Assembly: GCA_964631605.1 (NCBI GenBank)
Contig: CAZVYG010000003.1
Coordinates: forward strand, 74,560-138,559
DNA from: JARKQH01 sp964631605
GTDB lineage: Bacteria > Verrucomicrobiota > Verrucomicrobiia > Limisphaerales > UBA8199
Direction: 5' to 3'
DNA length: 64,000 nt
The first letter of the stretch is position 1, and the number at the start of each line of letters is the position of its first letter. The notes beneath the pieces were generated by a model. It was given only the letters and a program-made list of their open reading frames with translations, was not told the DNA's origin and did not search any database. The translations under genes and the position numbers were made by a program. Below, piece after piece: positions 18,606 to 26,425 of the stretch.

Positions 18606-19124
18606 TCAATGTGCGGAATAGCAATCACATGCCCGCCTGAGCTTCTCGAAAAACTCCTCCGCCACCATGTAACCCACGCAACCGGCCGCGCCGCACCGGC
18701 ACGGATGCTCGCGGTAATCCACAAGGTCGAACCCATAGTTGAAGGTGATCTCCTCGCCGGCGGCAATTTCCCGCCGCGCCACAATCCAGATTTGGCCGTC
18801 GCGCAGCTCCGCCCCGCAATTAGGCTCGCAACTGTGATTGAGAAAACGGGCCGGGTTCCAATCCACTCCCCCGTCGAGATCCCATTTGTCGTCGAGGCTG
18901 AAGACGAAGGGATTGCCCGCCTCGCAACGCCGCAGCGATTCCTGCTTGTCAATCCGCTCGCCCACATACTCGATGACGGGCGTGCCCGCCGGGATCGTCT
19001 CCCGGGCAAAGCCGCCGATCCCGTGAATTGCCGATTTTCCGAAGCGGACCCATTTCGTCTCGGCGATAGTACCCTCACTGAATGCCATGTCAGACTCGCT
19101 CATTGCAGCCGAATTTTTTGCCAT
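18606..19124 (-). CDS. SET domain protein-lysine methyltransferase-like
   Basis: A 172-residue single-domain SET protein. It has GIGGFARETIPAGTPVIEYVGE (35-56), the cofactor-binding RFLNHSCEPNC (93-103), GEEITFNYGF (123-132) and a compact post-SET zinc-binding motif, CRCGAAGCVGYM (142-153). All core motifs are kept, so it is likely an active S-adenosylmethionine-dependent methyltransferase; bacterial substrates of this class are mostly unknown. Its ATG overlaps the stop of the RluA gene by one base (TAATG). An alternative start is the Met at residue 8 or 13. It ends 40 bases before the start of the DUF5060 hydrolase gene. Confidence 0.88.
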   Translation of the reverse strand: MAKNSAAMSESDMAFSEGTIAETKWVRFGKSAIHGIGGFARETIPAGTPVIEYVGERIDKQESLRRCEAGNPFVFSLDDKWDLDGGVDWNPARFLNHSCEPNCGAELRDGQIWIVARREIAAGEEITFNYGFDLVDYREHPCRCGAAGCVGYMVAEEFFEKLRRACDCYSAH

Positions 19125-19894
19125 TAAATCTTCACCCCGGCAAATCCATAAGCCTTGAGAAACTCTTCCGTCGGCGCGCGAATTTCAACGTGGCGCCGGG
19201 TGAACGGGTCAACGTAGGCCAGCCTGATGGCGCGCAAGCCCATGCCGGACTGGCTGCCGCCCTTCCTGGCAGAGTTGCCGGGCGGTTTTCCGGCGGCGAC
19301 CGGCTGCTCCCGGCCATAGAGGGTTTCGCCCACGATCGGCAGTCGGGCCTGCGCCAGGTGCACGCGTATCTGATGGGTCCGGCCGGTGAGCGGCCGGGCC
19401 TCGAGCAGCGTTCTGTTCCCGGCCTGGTGCAAGACTCGAAACTGGGTTTCCGCCGCCTTGCCATGGCGCGGGTCCACCCGCATGCGGCCGCGCTGATCCG
19501 CATCGGGTCCCAATGGCAGCCGGCAGACCCACTCGGGCGCAGGGGGCGTACCTTCGACCACCGCCAGGTAAACCTTCTGCATCCGCCGCGACTCGAACAG
19601 CGCACCCAGGCTTCTCACACTGCCCGGGCTCTTGCCGAACAAGAGCACACCGGTGGTTTCGGCGTCCAGGCGATGGATGTAATGCAGGTAGCGCAAATTA
19701 CGAGAGCGGGCCCAGAAATCCCGGGCGGCAATCGAGGAAACCAGCGCGGCTTGCAGGTTGCGGGCCGTCCGCTGCCAGTTGAACGGCACCAACATCCAAC
19801 CCGCCGGTTTGTCAATCGCCAGCGCCGCCCGATCCTCATACAGAATCGGGATGGTCTCCCCGTCGGGCAGTTCAATCACGTCCGGCTTGCTCAC
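19124..19894 (-). CDS. RluA-family RNA pseudouridine synthase
   Basis: A 256-residue pseudouridine synthase of the RluA/RluC/RluD family. The catalytic motif HRLDAETTG spans 74-82, with D77 the expected nucleophile. Other family motifs are LAIDKPAGWMLVP (25-37), KVYLAVVEG and the RTHQIRVHLA motif near 168-177. There is no clear N-terminal S4 domain, so it resembles short RluA or TruC-like members. The RNA target (23S rRNA, tRNA or other) cannot be assigned. The start ATG overlaps the stop of the APP1-like gene by 4 bases (ATGA), and the SET gene starts at its stop, so it sits in a translationally coupled run of four genes. Confidence 0.92.
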   Translation of the reverse strand: MSKPDVIELPDGETIPILYEDRAALAIDKPAGWMLVPFNWQRTARNLQAALVSSIAARDFWARSRNLRYLHYIHRLDAETTGVLLFGKSPGSVRSLGALFESRRMQKVYLAVVEGTPPAPEWVCRLPLGPDADQRGRMRVDPRHGKAAETQFRVLHQAGNRTLLEARPLTGRTHQIRVHLAQARLPIVGETLYGREQPVAAGKPPGNSARKGGSQSGMGLRAIRLAYVDPFTRRHVEIRAPTEEFLKAYGFAGVKI

Positions 19895-21051
19895 GGTTTC
19901 ACCCCCCCTTTCCCAGGCAGAACAATCCCGCCCGGATTTGTAAACACCTGGAACTGCCCGGCGCGCAAACCACTGCGGAGCGCCTGGTATCGCTCCGAGT
20001 CGCCCCCCTCCCCCGTGACATCGCGAATGAGGATGGCCTCCACCTGGTGGCGGTGTCGCGCAGCCATCCCGGCGTAGATCTCCGGATCCTGTTCACCGGA
20101 GTCGCCCACCAGAATGAAGCGGTGCTGCGGAAAGCGTTGCATCAGCCTCTCGAGGACCTCCTCTTTGTGGGGTTTGGGAGTTGTTAGGACATCCAGCGCC
20201 GAGGCGTCGGTCCACCGCAACCGCCGGAGATAGAAACCTCCGGGCGGGAAACCGGAGCGGCGGCGGAAATCGGACAACGGTAAAAACAATTGCCAGGGGC
20301 TGCCCGAGAGGTAGCAGAACCGCGCCTGCCGCTCGTCCGCCCAGCGACGATATAAATCCGCCATGCCAGCCACCGGTTCCATTGGCTCAAGAAAGGTCCG
20401 CCGCAGCAGGGTTTTGTGATCGGCCACCCCGGTGACTTTTATCGTGTCGTCAATGTCCGAAACCACCAGCAGGCCGGATTCCGGGACCAGTACCAGCTCG
20501 CCCTCGAAGACGCGCGCGTCCCCCTTGGGCAAGACGGCTGAAAACCGCAGTGTCGTCGGCGTCGAGGCCGCCCGAACCACCGCATCCTGCACCTCGAGAA
20601 TCCGCTCGAACGCTCCGTCTTCGCCACATTTTCCCAAATTAAAGGTTTTCGAGCCAATGCTTATCACGACCCGCCGGCCGCCTTCATGGTCAACCATAAA
20701 TCCGCGGGCGCGGGTGGTCAGGGTTCGCGCCTCGGCTTCCTCGAGGTCCACCCCCTTCAATTCGAGGGCGCGCCGCAACAGACCAAGCCCCAGCCGCCGC
20801 GATTCCGGTTCGTACACGCAGCCGCGAACCTCCAACTGCCACGCCTTGGCGCCCGGAGCGCGCCAGCCCAGGCCGGGAAAAAACACGATTTCTTCATCCC
20901 GTTTGACGTTGCTGGCCGCCGCCGGGGCCTCCCATGCCACGGCCAAGGACAACAGGCAAAGGATCACGAGGCTCCTGGAAGGGTTCGTCGCCCTGCGACA
21001 AAGCCGTTTCGCAGGGGGTCGCGGACCACCTCTCTTCCCCGACGAACTCAT
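19891..21051 (-). CDS. APP1-like phosphatidate phosphatase (DUF2183)
   Basis: A 386-residue protein with an N-terminal hydrophobic segment (about 27-47) that may be a signal peptide or anchor. The HAD-like catalytic motif DIDDTIK is at 199-205, followed by FCYLSGSPWQLF and, near 330, RFILVGDSGEQDPEIY, the arrangement of the APP1/DUF2183 family, whose yeast member is a Mg-dependent phosphatidate phosphatase. The start at 21051 is set by the 4-base overlap (ATGA) with the glycosyltransferase stop. Pairing with a diacylglycerol-glycosyltransferase-like gene suggests a membrane-lipid role, since phosphatidate phosphatase makes diacylglycerol, the usual acceptor of such transferases. That link is inference. 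Confidence 0.86.
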   Translation of the reverse strand: MSSSGKRGGPRPPAKRLCRRATNPSRSLVILCLLSLAVAWEAPAAASNVKRDEEIVFFPGLGWRAPGAKAWQLEVRGCVYEPESRRLGLGLLRRALELKGVDLEEAEARTLTTRARGFMVDHEGGRRVVISIGSKTFNLGKCGEDGAFERILEVQDAVVRAASTPTTLRFSAVLPKGDARVFEGELVLVPESGLLVVSDIDDTIKVTGVADHKTLLRRTFLEPMEPVAGMADLYRRWADERQARFCYLSGSPWQLFLPLSDFRRRSGFPPGGFYLRRLRWTDASALDVLTTPKPHKEEVLERLMQRFPQHRFILVGDSGEQDPEIYAGMAARHRHQVEAILIRDVTGEGGDSERYQALRSGLRAGQFQVFTNPGGIVLPGKGGVKP

Positions 21052-22232
21052 GCCTCTGCGGCCTGGGTCAGCCGGGAAACAACCTGCGCGCAAATCGCGT
21101 TGGCCGCTTTGGGTCGGCCCAAGGCCTTTGCCGCACGTCCCATCTCCGCCAGCTTCCTGGAGCCGAGTAGCTGCTCGACGCGAAACGGCAGATCTTCAAC
21201 CCGGTTCACCTTCGCGCCCGCGCCTTGCTCGAGCAGAAAATCACTGTTGGCCGCTTCCTGGCCCGGAATCGGGTTGACGATGAATAACGGTTTGCCCATC
21301 GCCAGCGCCTCGGAGGTTGTCAGGCCACCGGGCTTGGACAGGATCAAGTCCGCCGCCGCCATGAGTTCGGGCATGGTGGTTACAAACCCGAGCACGTGCG
21401 TCGGGTGCTTGCGGTCGCGCGCCGCCAGGTCGCGGCGCAACTCCTCGTTTCTCCCCGCCACGACGACCATCTGAAACGGTTTGGCCACTTTGTCCAACTC
21501 GGCCACGCACTCCGCCACCGGCCCCGTGCCGAAGCCGCCACTCAAGACCAACACCACCGGCAAATCGTCCCGCAGCCCGAAGTTTTTCCGGACTTTGGCG
21601 GGGTCAATTCGAACGGAGAACCTTGGTGAAATCGGGATGCCGGTAGGCACGACGATCGCGGGGTCCGCCCCGCGAGCGATCAACCGGGCTCGGGTCTGCT
21701 CGGCGGCGACGCAATAAAGGTCCACGCAATCGTCCATCCACAGCGCATGGGCCTCGAAATCCGTGACCACGCTCACGACGAAAGGCTTGAGCGGTTGGCC
21801 GTCCGGGACGACCGCCCCTTTTCGGCCGCGCGAGCCTCTCGAGCTTGCGGCTGCTTTGGCTCGCAGTTTGCCCAGGGCTTCCAGCGGCAGATAATGCGTG
21901 CACAACACGACGTCCGGATCGAACCCGGCCAGGTGGCGGCTGAACTTGGTCCGCGAAGCGCTGGGGAGAGCGCGTTTCCAGCGGCTGAGCTTTCGCGCCA
22001 GGTCGGGGCGGTCGGTCTGCTTGAACAACATGCCCCAAAGTTCCGGCGCGTGGTCCGCCACCTGCAAGTATCCCTGGGAATAGACCTTGCGATGCAGCGG
22101 CGAGAAAAACCGGCCCAGATCAAGCCGCTCGACCACGTCGTCCGGGCGGGTCTGGCGCCACGCTTCCTCCAACGCCGCCGCCGCCGCCAGGTGCCCGCCA
22201 CCCGCCGTTACCGTTGCAATTAAAACGCGCAT
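21048..22232 (-). CDS. MGDG synthase/UgtP-like glycosyltransferase
   Basis: A 394-residue GT28-type glycosyltransferase. The N-terminus MRVLIATVTAGGGHLAAA has the acceptor-side glycine loop (GGGH, 11-14) of MurG, MGDG synthase and UgtP. The C-terminal donor-binding motif SKPGGLTTSEALAMGKP starts at residue 299 and is followed by PIPGQEAANSDFL, both diagnostic of the MGDG-synthase/diacylglycerol glucosyltransferase group rather than MurG. It should transfer a sugar from a UDP-sugar to diacylglycerol at the inner membrane. It leads a four-gene overlapping run with APP1-like phosphatase, RluA and SET. It starts 39 bases after the stop of the GH44 gene. Confidence 0.88.
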   Translation of the reverse strand: MRVLIATVTAGGGHLAAAAALEEAWRQTRPDDVVERLDLGRFFSPLHRKVYSQGYLQVADHAPELWGMLFKQTDRPDLARKLSRWKRALPSASRTKFSRHLAGFDPDVVLCTHYLPLEALGKLRAKAAASSRGSRGRKGAVVPDGQPLKPFVVSVVTDFEAHALWMDDCVDLYCVAAEQTRARLIARGADPAIVVPTGIPISPRFSVRIDPAKVRKNFGLRDDLPVVLVLSGGFGTGPVAECVAELDKVAKPFQMVVVAGRNEELRRDLAARDRKHPTHVLGFVTTMPELMAAADLILSKPGGLTTSEALAMGKPLFIVNPIPGQEAANSDFLLEQGAGAKVNRVEDLPFRVEQLLGSRKLAEMGRAAKALGRPKAANAICAQVVSRLTQAAEA

Positions 22233-22271
22233 GCGAAAATCCTGGATCTCTGCTCTGCCTATACCCCAGTC

Positions 22272-24875
22272 CTACGGCAGCCACTGGGCCCGGTAAAAGC
22301 GGCGCGCGGCCGTGGTCGGCAGGACCAACTGAAGCGAGGGGGCGGTCAGGGTGTTGGTTTGGAATGGGGTCCAGCCCGCGAGGTCGTCTGAACTGTAAAT
22401 CACGTAGCGATGGCCGGCGGCGCCGTCGAGCCACAATACGAAAGTGTTGGTGCCGGTCGGCGGATCGGCCCGGAGGCTGGGCGGCGGCGGGGGGGCGCCG
22501 GCCGGCAGCACGTAGAGCGTAATGCTTTGAGCCGGGACCGTGTTGCTGAAGGTCCGGCCTGTGAAGCTCAGGTCCGGCAGCCGGGTAATGACGTTGGCCG
22601 CCGTCAACTGCCAAACCTGGGCGGCGCCGGCGGGGAGAAAATTAGTCAGGGTGACTGTAGCGGCAGCGCTGGAGGTCAGTTGTTTGTTGATGACCATCAG
22701 GGTGAGCGCGGCATCCGCCGTGCGCTGAGCCGCAAAGACGGCGACCTGGTCCGGGTTGGGACCGGAGGCGAAAATGCTGGTTTCGCCGAAGCCGGAGTTG
22801 TTGCCGTCATAGTTCCGGTAGAGTTTCATCGCCTTGAAAGTGGGGGTGGAGGAAGCCGGGGTGGTCCAGCGCGTGGCCAGGTCGAGGCCCTCCCGACCGA
22901 AGATGCCCAGAATATCGGCCTGGGCGGTGGCGCCGTTGATATGGTTTTCCGCGCCCCAGTTGTATTCGGTAATGCCGATCAGGGTGCCGGGGTAATAGGT
23001 GTCCACCCACTGCCGCATGCGCGGGATCAGCTTGATGATTTTGTTGATCCAGCTCTGGTCCACGTAGTTGGTGTCCCACAGCGCGCGAGTCGAGCGGTTG
23101 CGCTGGAGCTGGACGGTCGTCGAGACGTCGTTGCCGGACTCGCCGTTGCCCTGGGGATAAATATGGAGGGTGAACACATCCAGCAGGCGTTGGCCGGTGC
23201 TGGCGGCCTGCTGCCGGGCCTGATCCAAAAACCACGGCATATAATCCCACCCGCCATTGGTGCTGCGGTCGGGGAAGTGGGCGGGGTTGTAATCCCCGGT
23301 GCGGTCCATGTATTGGAGGTCAAAGCCGCTATAGAGATAGCCATTCCAGCCCCATTCCTCGGGCGCGGCGACCAGCGCGTTGGGGTCCACGGCCTTGACC
23401 TTGCCGGCATAGTCAAAGAATTTGTCGCGAATTTCCCGCATGGTGGTGCCGGTCGGATGCACGTCGCGGTGAGTGGAATGCCAGAGGGTGTGCTCGTTAT
23501 CCATGATGTAATACCGGACACCGCCGTTGGTGGAGGCTTTCCAACGGTTGGTGAGGGAACGGACCCAGGCTTGTTGGAAATCGGAATTGGTGGGGAAATT
23601 GGCGTCATTGGGATCGTTCCAAGTGATGGGGGTGTTGTTGGTGACGCTGATGCCGTTGCCGGCGTCGGGCATCCATTGCCAGTCATTGCCGGTCTGGGGG
23701 CCGTATTTGGCAATGGAATAGCTGGCGAGTTTGCTTCGGCCGGGGCCGAGTTTGGCCATCCAGCCGATCATGGGAATGGTGAGGAGGGGTTCGGCGCCGG
23801 CGCCTTTGGTATTGCGGATGAAGGTGTCGGCTTCGGCGCCGGGGGTGGAGCTGGAGTAGCCGATGCTTTGGAAATACCAATCATTGGCCCGGTTGTCCGC
23901 ATTAAGATGCCAGTTATAGCGCGTGGTCGAGTTGCCGCCCCAACGGTTGAGGGGCGCGTTCAGCTCCTTGAGTTGATTCGAGCTGCCAAAGCAGGTGCCG
24001 TAGATCAGCGGGCTGATCGGACGCCGGTTGCGCTGGGCGTCCACGGTGATGGTGACCGGCGACGTGCCGGTAACGGTCACGTTCACCGGCGCGGAATCCG
24101 CCACACTACCGGCGTCATAAACGACCCGGGCGCTGAGGGTGTAAATGCCGGAGCTGACGTTGGTCCACGTATAGGCGTAGGGCGCGCTGGCGTCCTCACC
24201 CAGGACCGAGGCGCCGTTGAGAAACTGCACCTTGGTAATGCTGTGGCCGTTGGCCGTCACGCTGGCGGCCAGGGCGATGCTGGCGGGGGCGGCATAACTC
24301 GAGCCGTCGGCGGGCGCGGTCAAGGTGATGGTCGGGGGCGTTACGCCGCTGGCCACGAGGACAATATCATCAAGATAAAACGTGGGCTGGGGGCCGCCGG
24401 TGTAGTCCTGAATCCAGAATCCATTCACGTCCGTCCGGTTGGCTATTCCCAGGGCCGCCAGCGAGACGGTGATGGGCTGCCAGGTATTGGCCGTCAGTGG
24501 CGGAAGCACGACGTCCGGCCCTGCGTTGGTCGAGTAGTGGCCCTGGACTTTGAGGCGCTGTCCTCCGCTGGCGCCGCCGTGAATCCAAAAGGTGAGGTTT
24601 GTGTACGGGCTCGAGTTGAAATCGGCGTGGGCGATGTAGATGGCGTGCCAGGCGCCGGCGATGGTAACGGCAATGGATTTCGAGCCCGAATGGACCGGAC
24701 TGGTGTTATTGTAATTGATGGTGGTCCACCCGTAATCCATCCAACCATTCTGCAGCGAATCGGCATAGATTGTTTGGTCCGTCGCGGCATTCAGGTCGCA
24801 AAGGCTGCCAGTCAGCAAGGCAGCGGCCAGCAAACCGCATTTGGAGCGGGCCCGAGACAAAAAGGATGTTCGCAT
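22272..24875 (-). CDS. GH44 endo-beta-1,4-glucanase/xyloglucanase with Ig-like domain
   Basis: An 867-residue secreted enzyme. Signal peptide about 1-30 (LLAAALLTGSLCDLNAA); a carbohydrate-binding-like beta sandwich at about 31-175; an Ig-like domain at about 180-270 (PPTITLTAPADGSSYAAP); a GH44 catalytic domain from about 275, starting ISPLIYGTCFGSS and with RWGGNSTTRYNW at 311-323. Acid/base candidate E461 in MDNEHTLWHSTHRD and nucleophile candidate E637 in GITEYNWG fit GH44. The last 50 residues form a separate module ending RRFYRAQWLP. GH44 members cut beta-glucan, xyloglucan or glucomannan. It follows a sugar porter gene by 76 bases. The ATG at 24875 was chosen because it opens a clean signal peptide. 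Confidence 0.9.
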   Translation of the reverse strand: MRTSFLSRARSKCGLLAAALLTGSLCDLNAATDQTIYADSLQNGWMDYGWTTINYNNTSPVHSGSKSIAVTIAGAWHAIYIAHADFNSSPYTNLTFWIHGGASGGQRLKVQGHYSTNAGPDVVLPPLTANTWQPITVSLAALGIANRTDVNGFWIQDYTGGPQPTFYLDDIVLVASGVTPPTITLTAPADGSSYAAPASIALAASVTANGHSITKVQFLNGASVLGEDASAPYAYTWTNVSSGIYTLSARVVYDAGSVADSAPVNVTVTGTSPVTITVDAQRNRRPISPLIYGTCFGSSNQLKELNAPLNRWGGNSTTRYNWHLNADNRANDWYFQSIGYSSSTPGAEADTFIRNTKGAGAEPLLTIPMIGWMAKLGPGRSKLASYSIAKYGPQTGNDWQWMPDAGNGISVTNNTPITWNDPNDANFPTNSDFQQAWVRSLTNRWKASTNGGVRYYIMDNEHTLWHSTHRDVHPTGTTMREIRDKFFDYAGKVKAVDPNALVAAPEEWGWNGYLYSGFDLQYMDRTGDYNPAHFPDRSTNGGWDYMPWFLDQARQQAASTGQRLLDVFTLHIYPQGNGESGNDVSTTVQLQRNRSTRALWDTNYVDQSWINKIIKLIPRMRQWVDTYYPGTLIGITEYNWGAENHINGATAQADILGIFGREGLDLATRWTTPASSTPTFKAMKLYRNYDGNNSGFGETSIFASGPNPDQVAVFAAQRTADAALTLMVINKQLTSSAAATVTLTNFLPAGAAQVWQLTAANVITRLPDLSFTGRTFSNTVPAQSITLYVLPAGAPPPPPSLRADPPTGTNTFVLWLDGAAGHRYVIYSSDDLAGWTPFQTNTLTAPSLQLVLPTTAARRFYRAQWLP

Positions 24876-24951
24876 GATGATACTCTTGGCAGAAATGGCG
24901 CCCGGACGCGAGTCAGTAAAAGAGATGACACACGCCGGCCAGTTCCCCGAC

Positions 24952-26376
24952 CTAATCCACCAGTTCGCGCTCGATTTGTTCCAGCGTTTTGCCCTTGGTT
25001 TCGGGGAGTTTGAATTTAATGAACAGAAAGCCGGCGACGCAAATGGCCGCGTAGAGCCAGAAGGTGCCCGCGGAGCCGAGGGTGGCATTGAGGATGGGGA
25101 AGGTGTAGGTGAGCAGGAAGCAGGCAGTCCAAAGAGCGGTGACCGCCACGGCCATCGCGGCGCCGCGAATGCGGTTGGGAAAAATCTCGGAGATGATCAC
25201 CCAGGTGACGGGAGCCAGGGACATCGCGTAGCAGCCGATGGCCGAGAGCACGAGCAGCAGCATGGGCAGACCGGTGACGGTGCGGTGGTAGCAGAAGCCC
25301 AGCACGAGGTAGATCAGCGCCAGCCCGGCCGAGCCCAGCAGCATGAGCGGGCGCCGCCCCCCGCGGTCCACGGTGCCGAGCGCGACGAAGGTGAAGGCCA
25401 GGTTCACCGACCCGGTCCAGGCGATGTTTTTGAGCACGGTCGAGATATCGTAACCGGCGGCGCGGAAGATTTCCTCGGCATAATTGAAGATGACGTTGAT
25501 GCCGCACCACTGCTGGAAGACGGCCAAAACGACGCCCAGCAAGAGCACCTTGCGCATCCTGGGTTCGAGCAGGTCGGCGAAGCGAACGCGCTGGATTTCT
25601 TCGGCGGTGAGCGTGGATTGAATTTCGGTCAGCGCCTCGGCGGCATAGCGCTCGCCGCCGATTCTGGCAAGCACGCCGCGCGCCTTGTCGGTCTTGCCAT
25701 ACTTGGCGAGCCAGCGCGGGCTTTCCGGCGCCAGGATCATGCCGGCAAGGAAGAGGAGCGCGGGGGCGGCCGTCAGCCCGAACATCCAGCGCCAACCCTG
25801 CTGCCCGAACCAGGAATCGCGAATGAACTCATCGGTGGCCCCCTGCGGCAAATCGCGCACCAGGAACCAGTTGAGCGACTGGGCGAGCAGAATGCCAACG
25901 ACAATGGTGAGCTGGTTGACCGCCACCAGCTTGCCCCGGATGCCCGCCGGCGCAATCTCCGCGATGTACATGGGGGAAAGGTTCGAGGCCAGGCCAATGG
26001 CCACTCCTCCGAACATGCGCCAGGCGACAAAGACGCTGAAGTGGTTGGCCAGGGCGTTGCCCAGCGAGGTTATCGCGAAGAGGAACGCCGCCACCAGCAG
26101 CAGCCGTTTTCGACCGAAACGGTCGCTCAACGCCCCGGCCACCAGCGCCCCGACCAGGCAGCCGATGAGGGCGCAACTGTTGGCCCAGCCGATCTGGGCC
26201 TCGGTTGTCAACTGAAAATAACGCTGAAAGAACGGCTTGGCGCCGCCAATGACGACCCAGTCCCAGCCGAACAGCAGGCCGCCCAGCGCGGCGACCAGCG
26301 AGATGGCCCAGATGTAAGCCGTGTTGAGACGCGCGGTGTTGTCCAGAGCCGCCGAGGGAGGGGGGGCTGTAATCAT
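24952..26376 (-). CDS. MFS sugar porter (XylE/GLUT type)
   Basis: A 474-residue 12-TM transporter with the sugar porter signatures: GGLLFGWDWVVIGGA in TM1, DRFGRKR in loop 2-3, PESPRWLAKYGKTDKA before the central loop, QQWCGINVIFNYAEEIF in TM7, DRGGRRPLML in loop 8-9 and PETKGKTLEQIE at the end. Such proteins move monosaccharides by proton symport or uniport. It lies between the URO-D-fold gene (49-base gap) and the GH44 gene, so it probably imports sugars released by that enzyme, an inference. Length and motifs are complete. Confidence 0.94.
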   Translation of the reverse strand: MITAPPPSAALDNTARLNTAYIWAISLVAALGGLLFGWDWVVIGGAKPFFQRYFQLTTEAQIGWANSCALIGCLVGALVAGALSDRFGRKRLLLVAAFLFAITSLGNALANHFSVFVAWRMFGGVAIGLASNLSPMYIAEIAPAGIRGKLVAVNQLTIVVGILLAQSLNWFLVRDLPQGATDEFIRDSWFGQQGWRWMFGLTAAPALLFLAGMILAPESPRWLAKYGKTDKARGVLARIGGERYAAEALTEIQSTLTAEEIQRVRFADLLEPRMRKVLLLGVVLAVFQQWCGINVIFNYAEEIFRAAGYDISTVLKNIAWTGSVNLAFTFVALGTVDRGGRRPLMLLGSAGLALIYLVLGFCYHRTVTGLPMLLLVLSAIGCYAMSLAPVTWVIISEIFPNRIRGAAMAVAVTALWTACFLLTYTFPILNATLGSAGTFWLYAAICVAGFLFIKFKLPETKGKTLEQIERELVD

Positions 26377-26425
26377 GGGTTATTCGGAGCGAGCGAAGAC
26401 CTTGGGGTTCAGCATGGGGCGGCGC

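Noticed and set aside
18565..19078. N-terminal extension of the DUF5060 hydrolase across the SET gene
   Set aside because: The extra 171 residues are Arg/Ser-rich nonsense and overlap a clear SET domain gene on the same strand in another frame.
22410..25013. An 867-codon open frame on the plus strand opposite the GH44 gene
   Set aside because: The translation is Gly/Val/Ala/Asp-rich without any family motif, and the minus strand carries a complete GH44 enzyme with catalytic residues. It is a shadow frame caused by high G+C.
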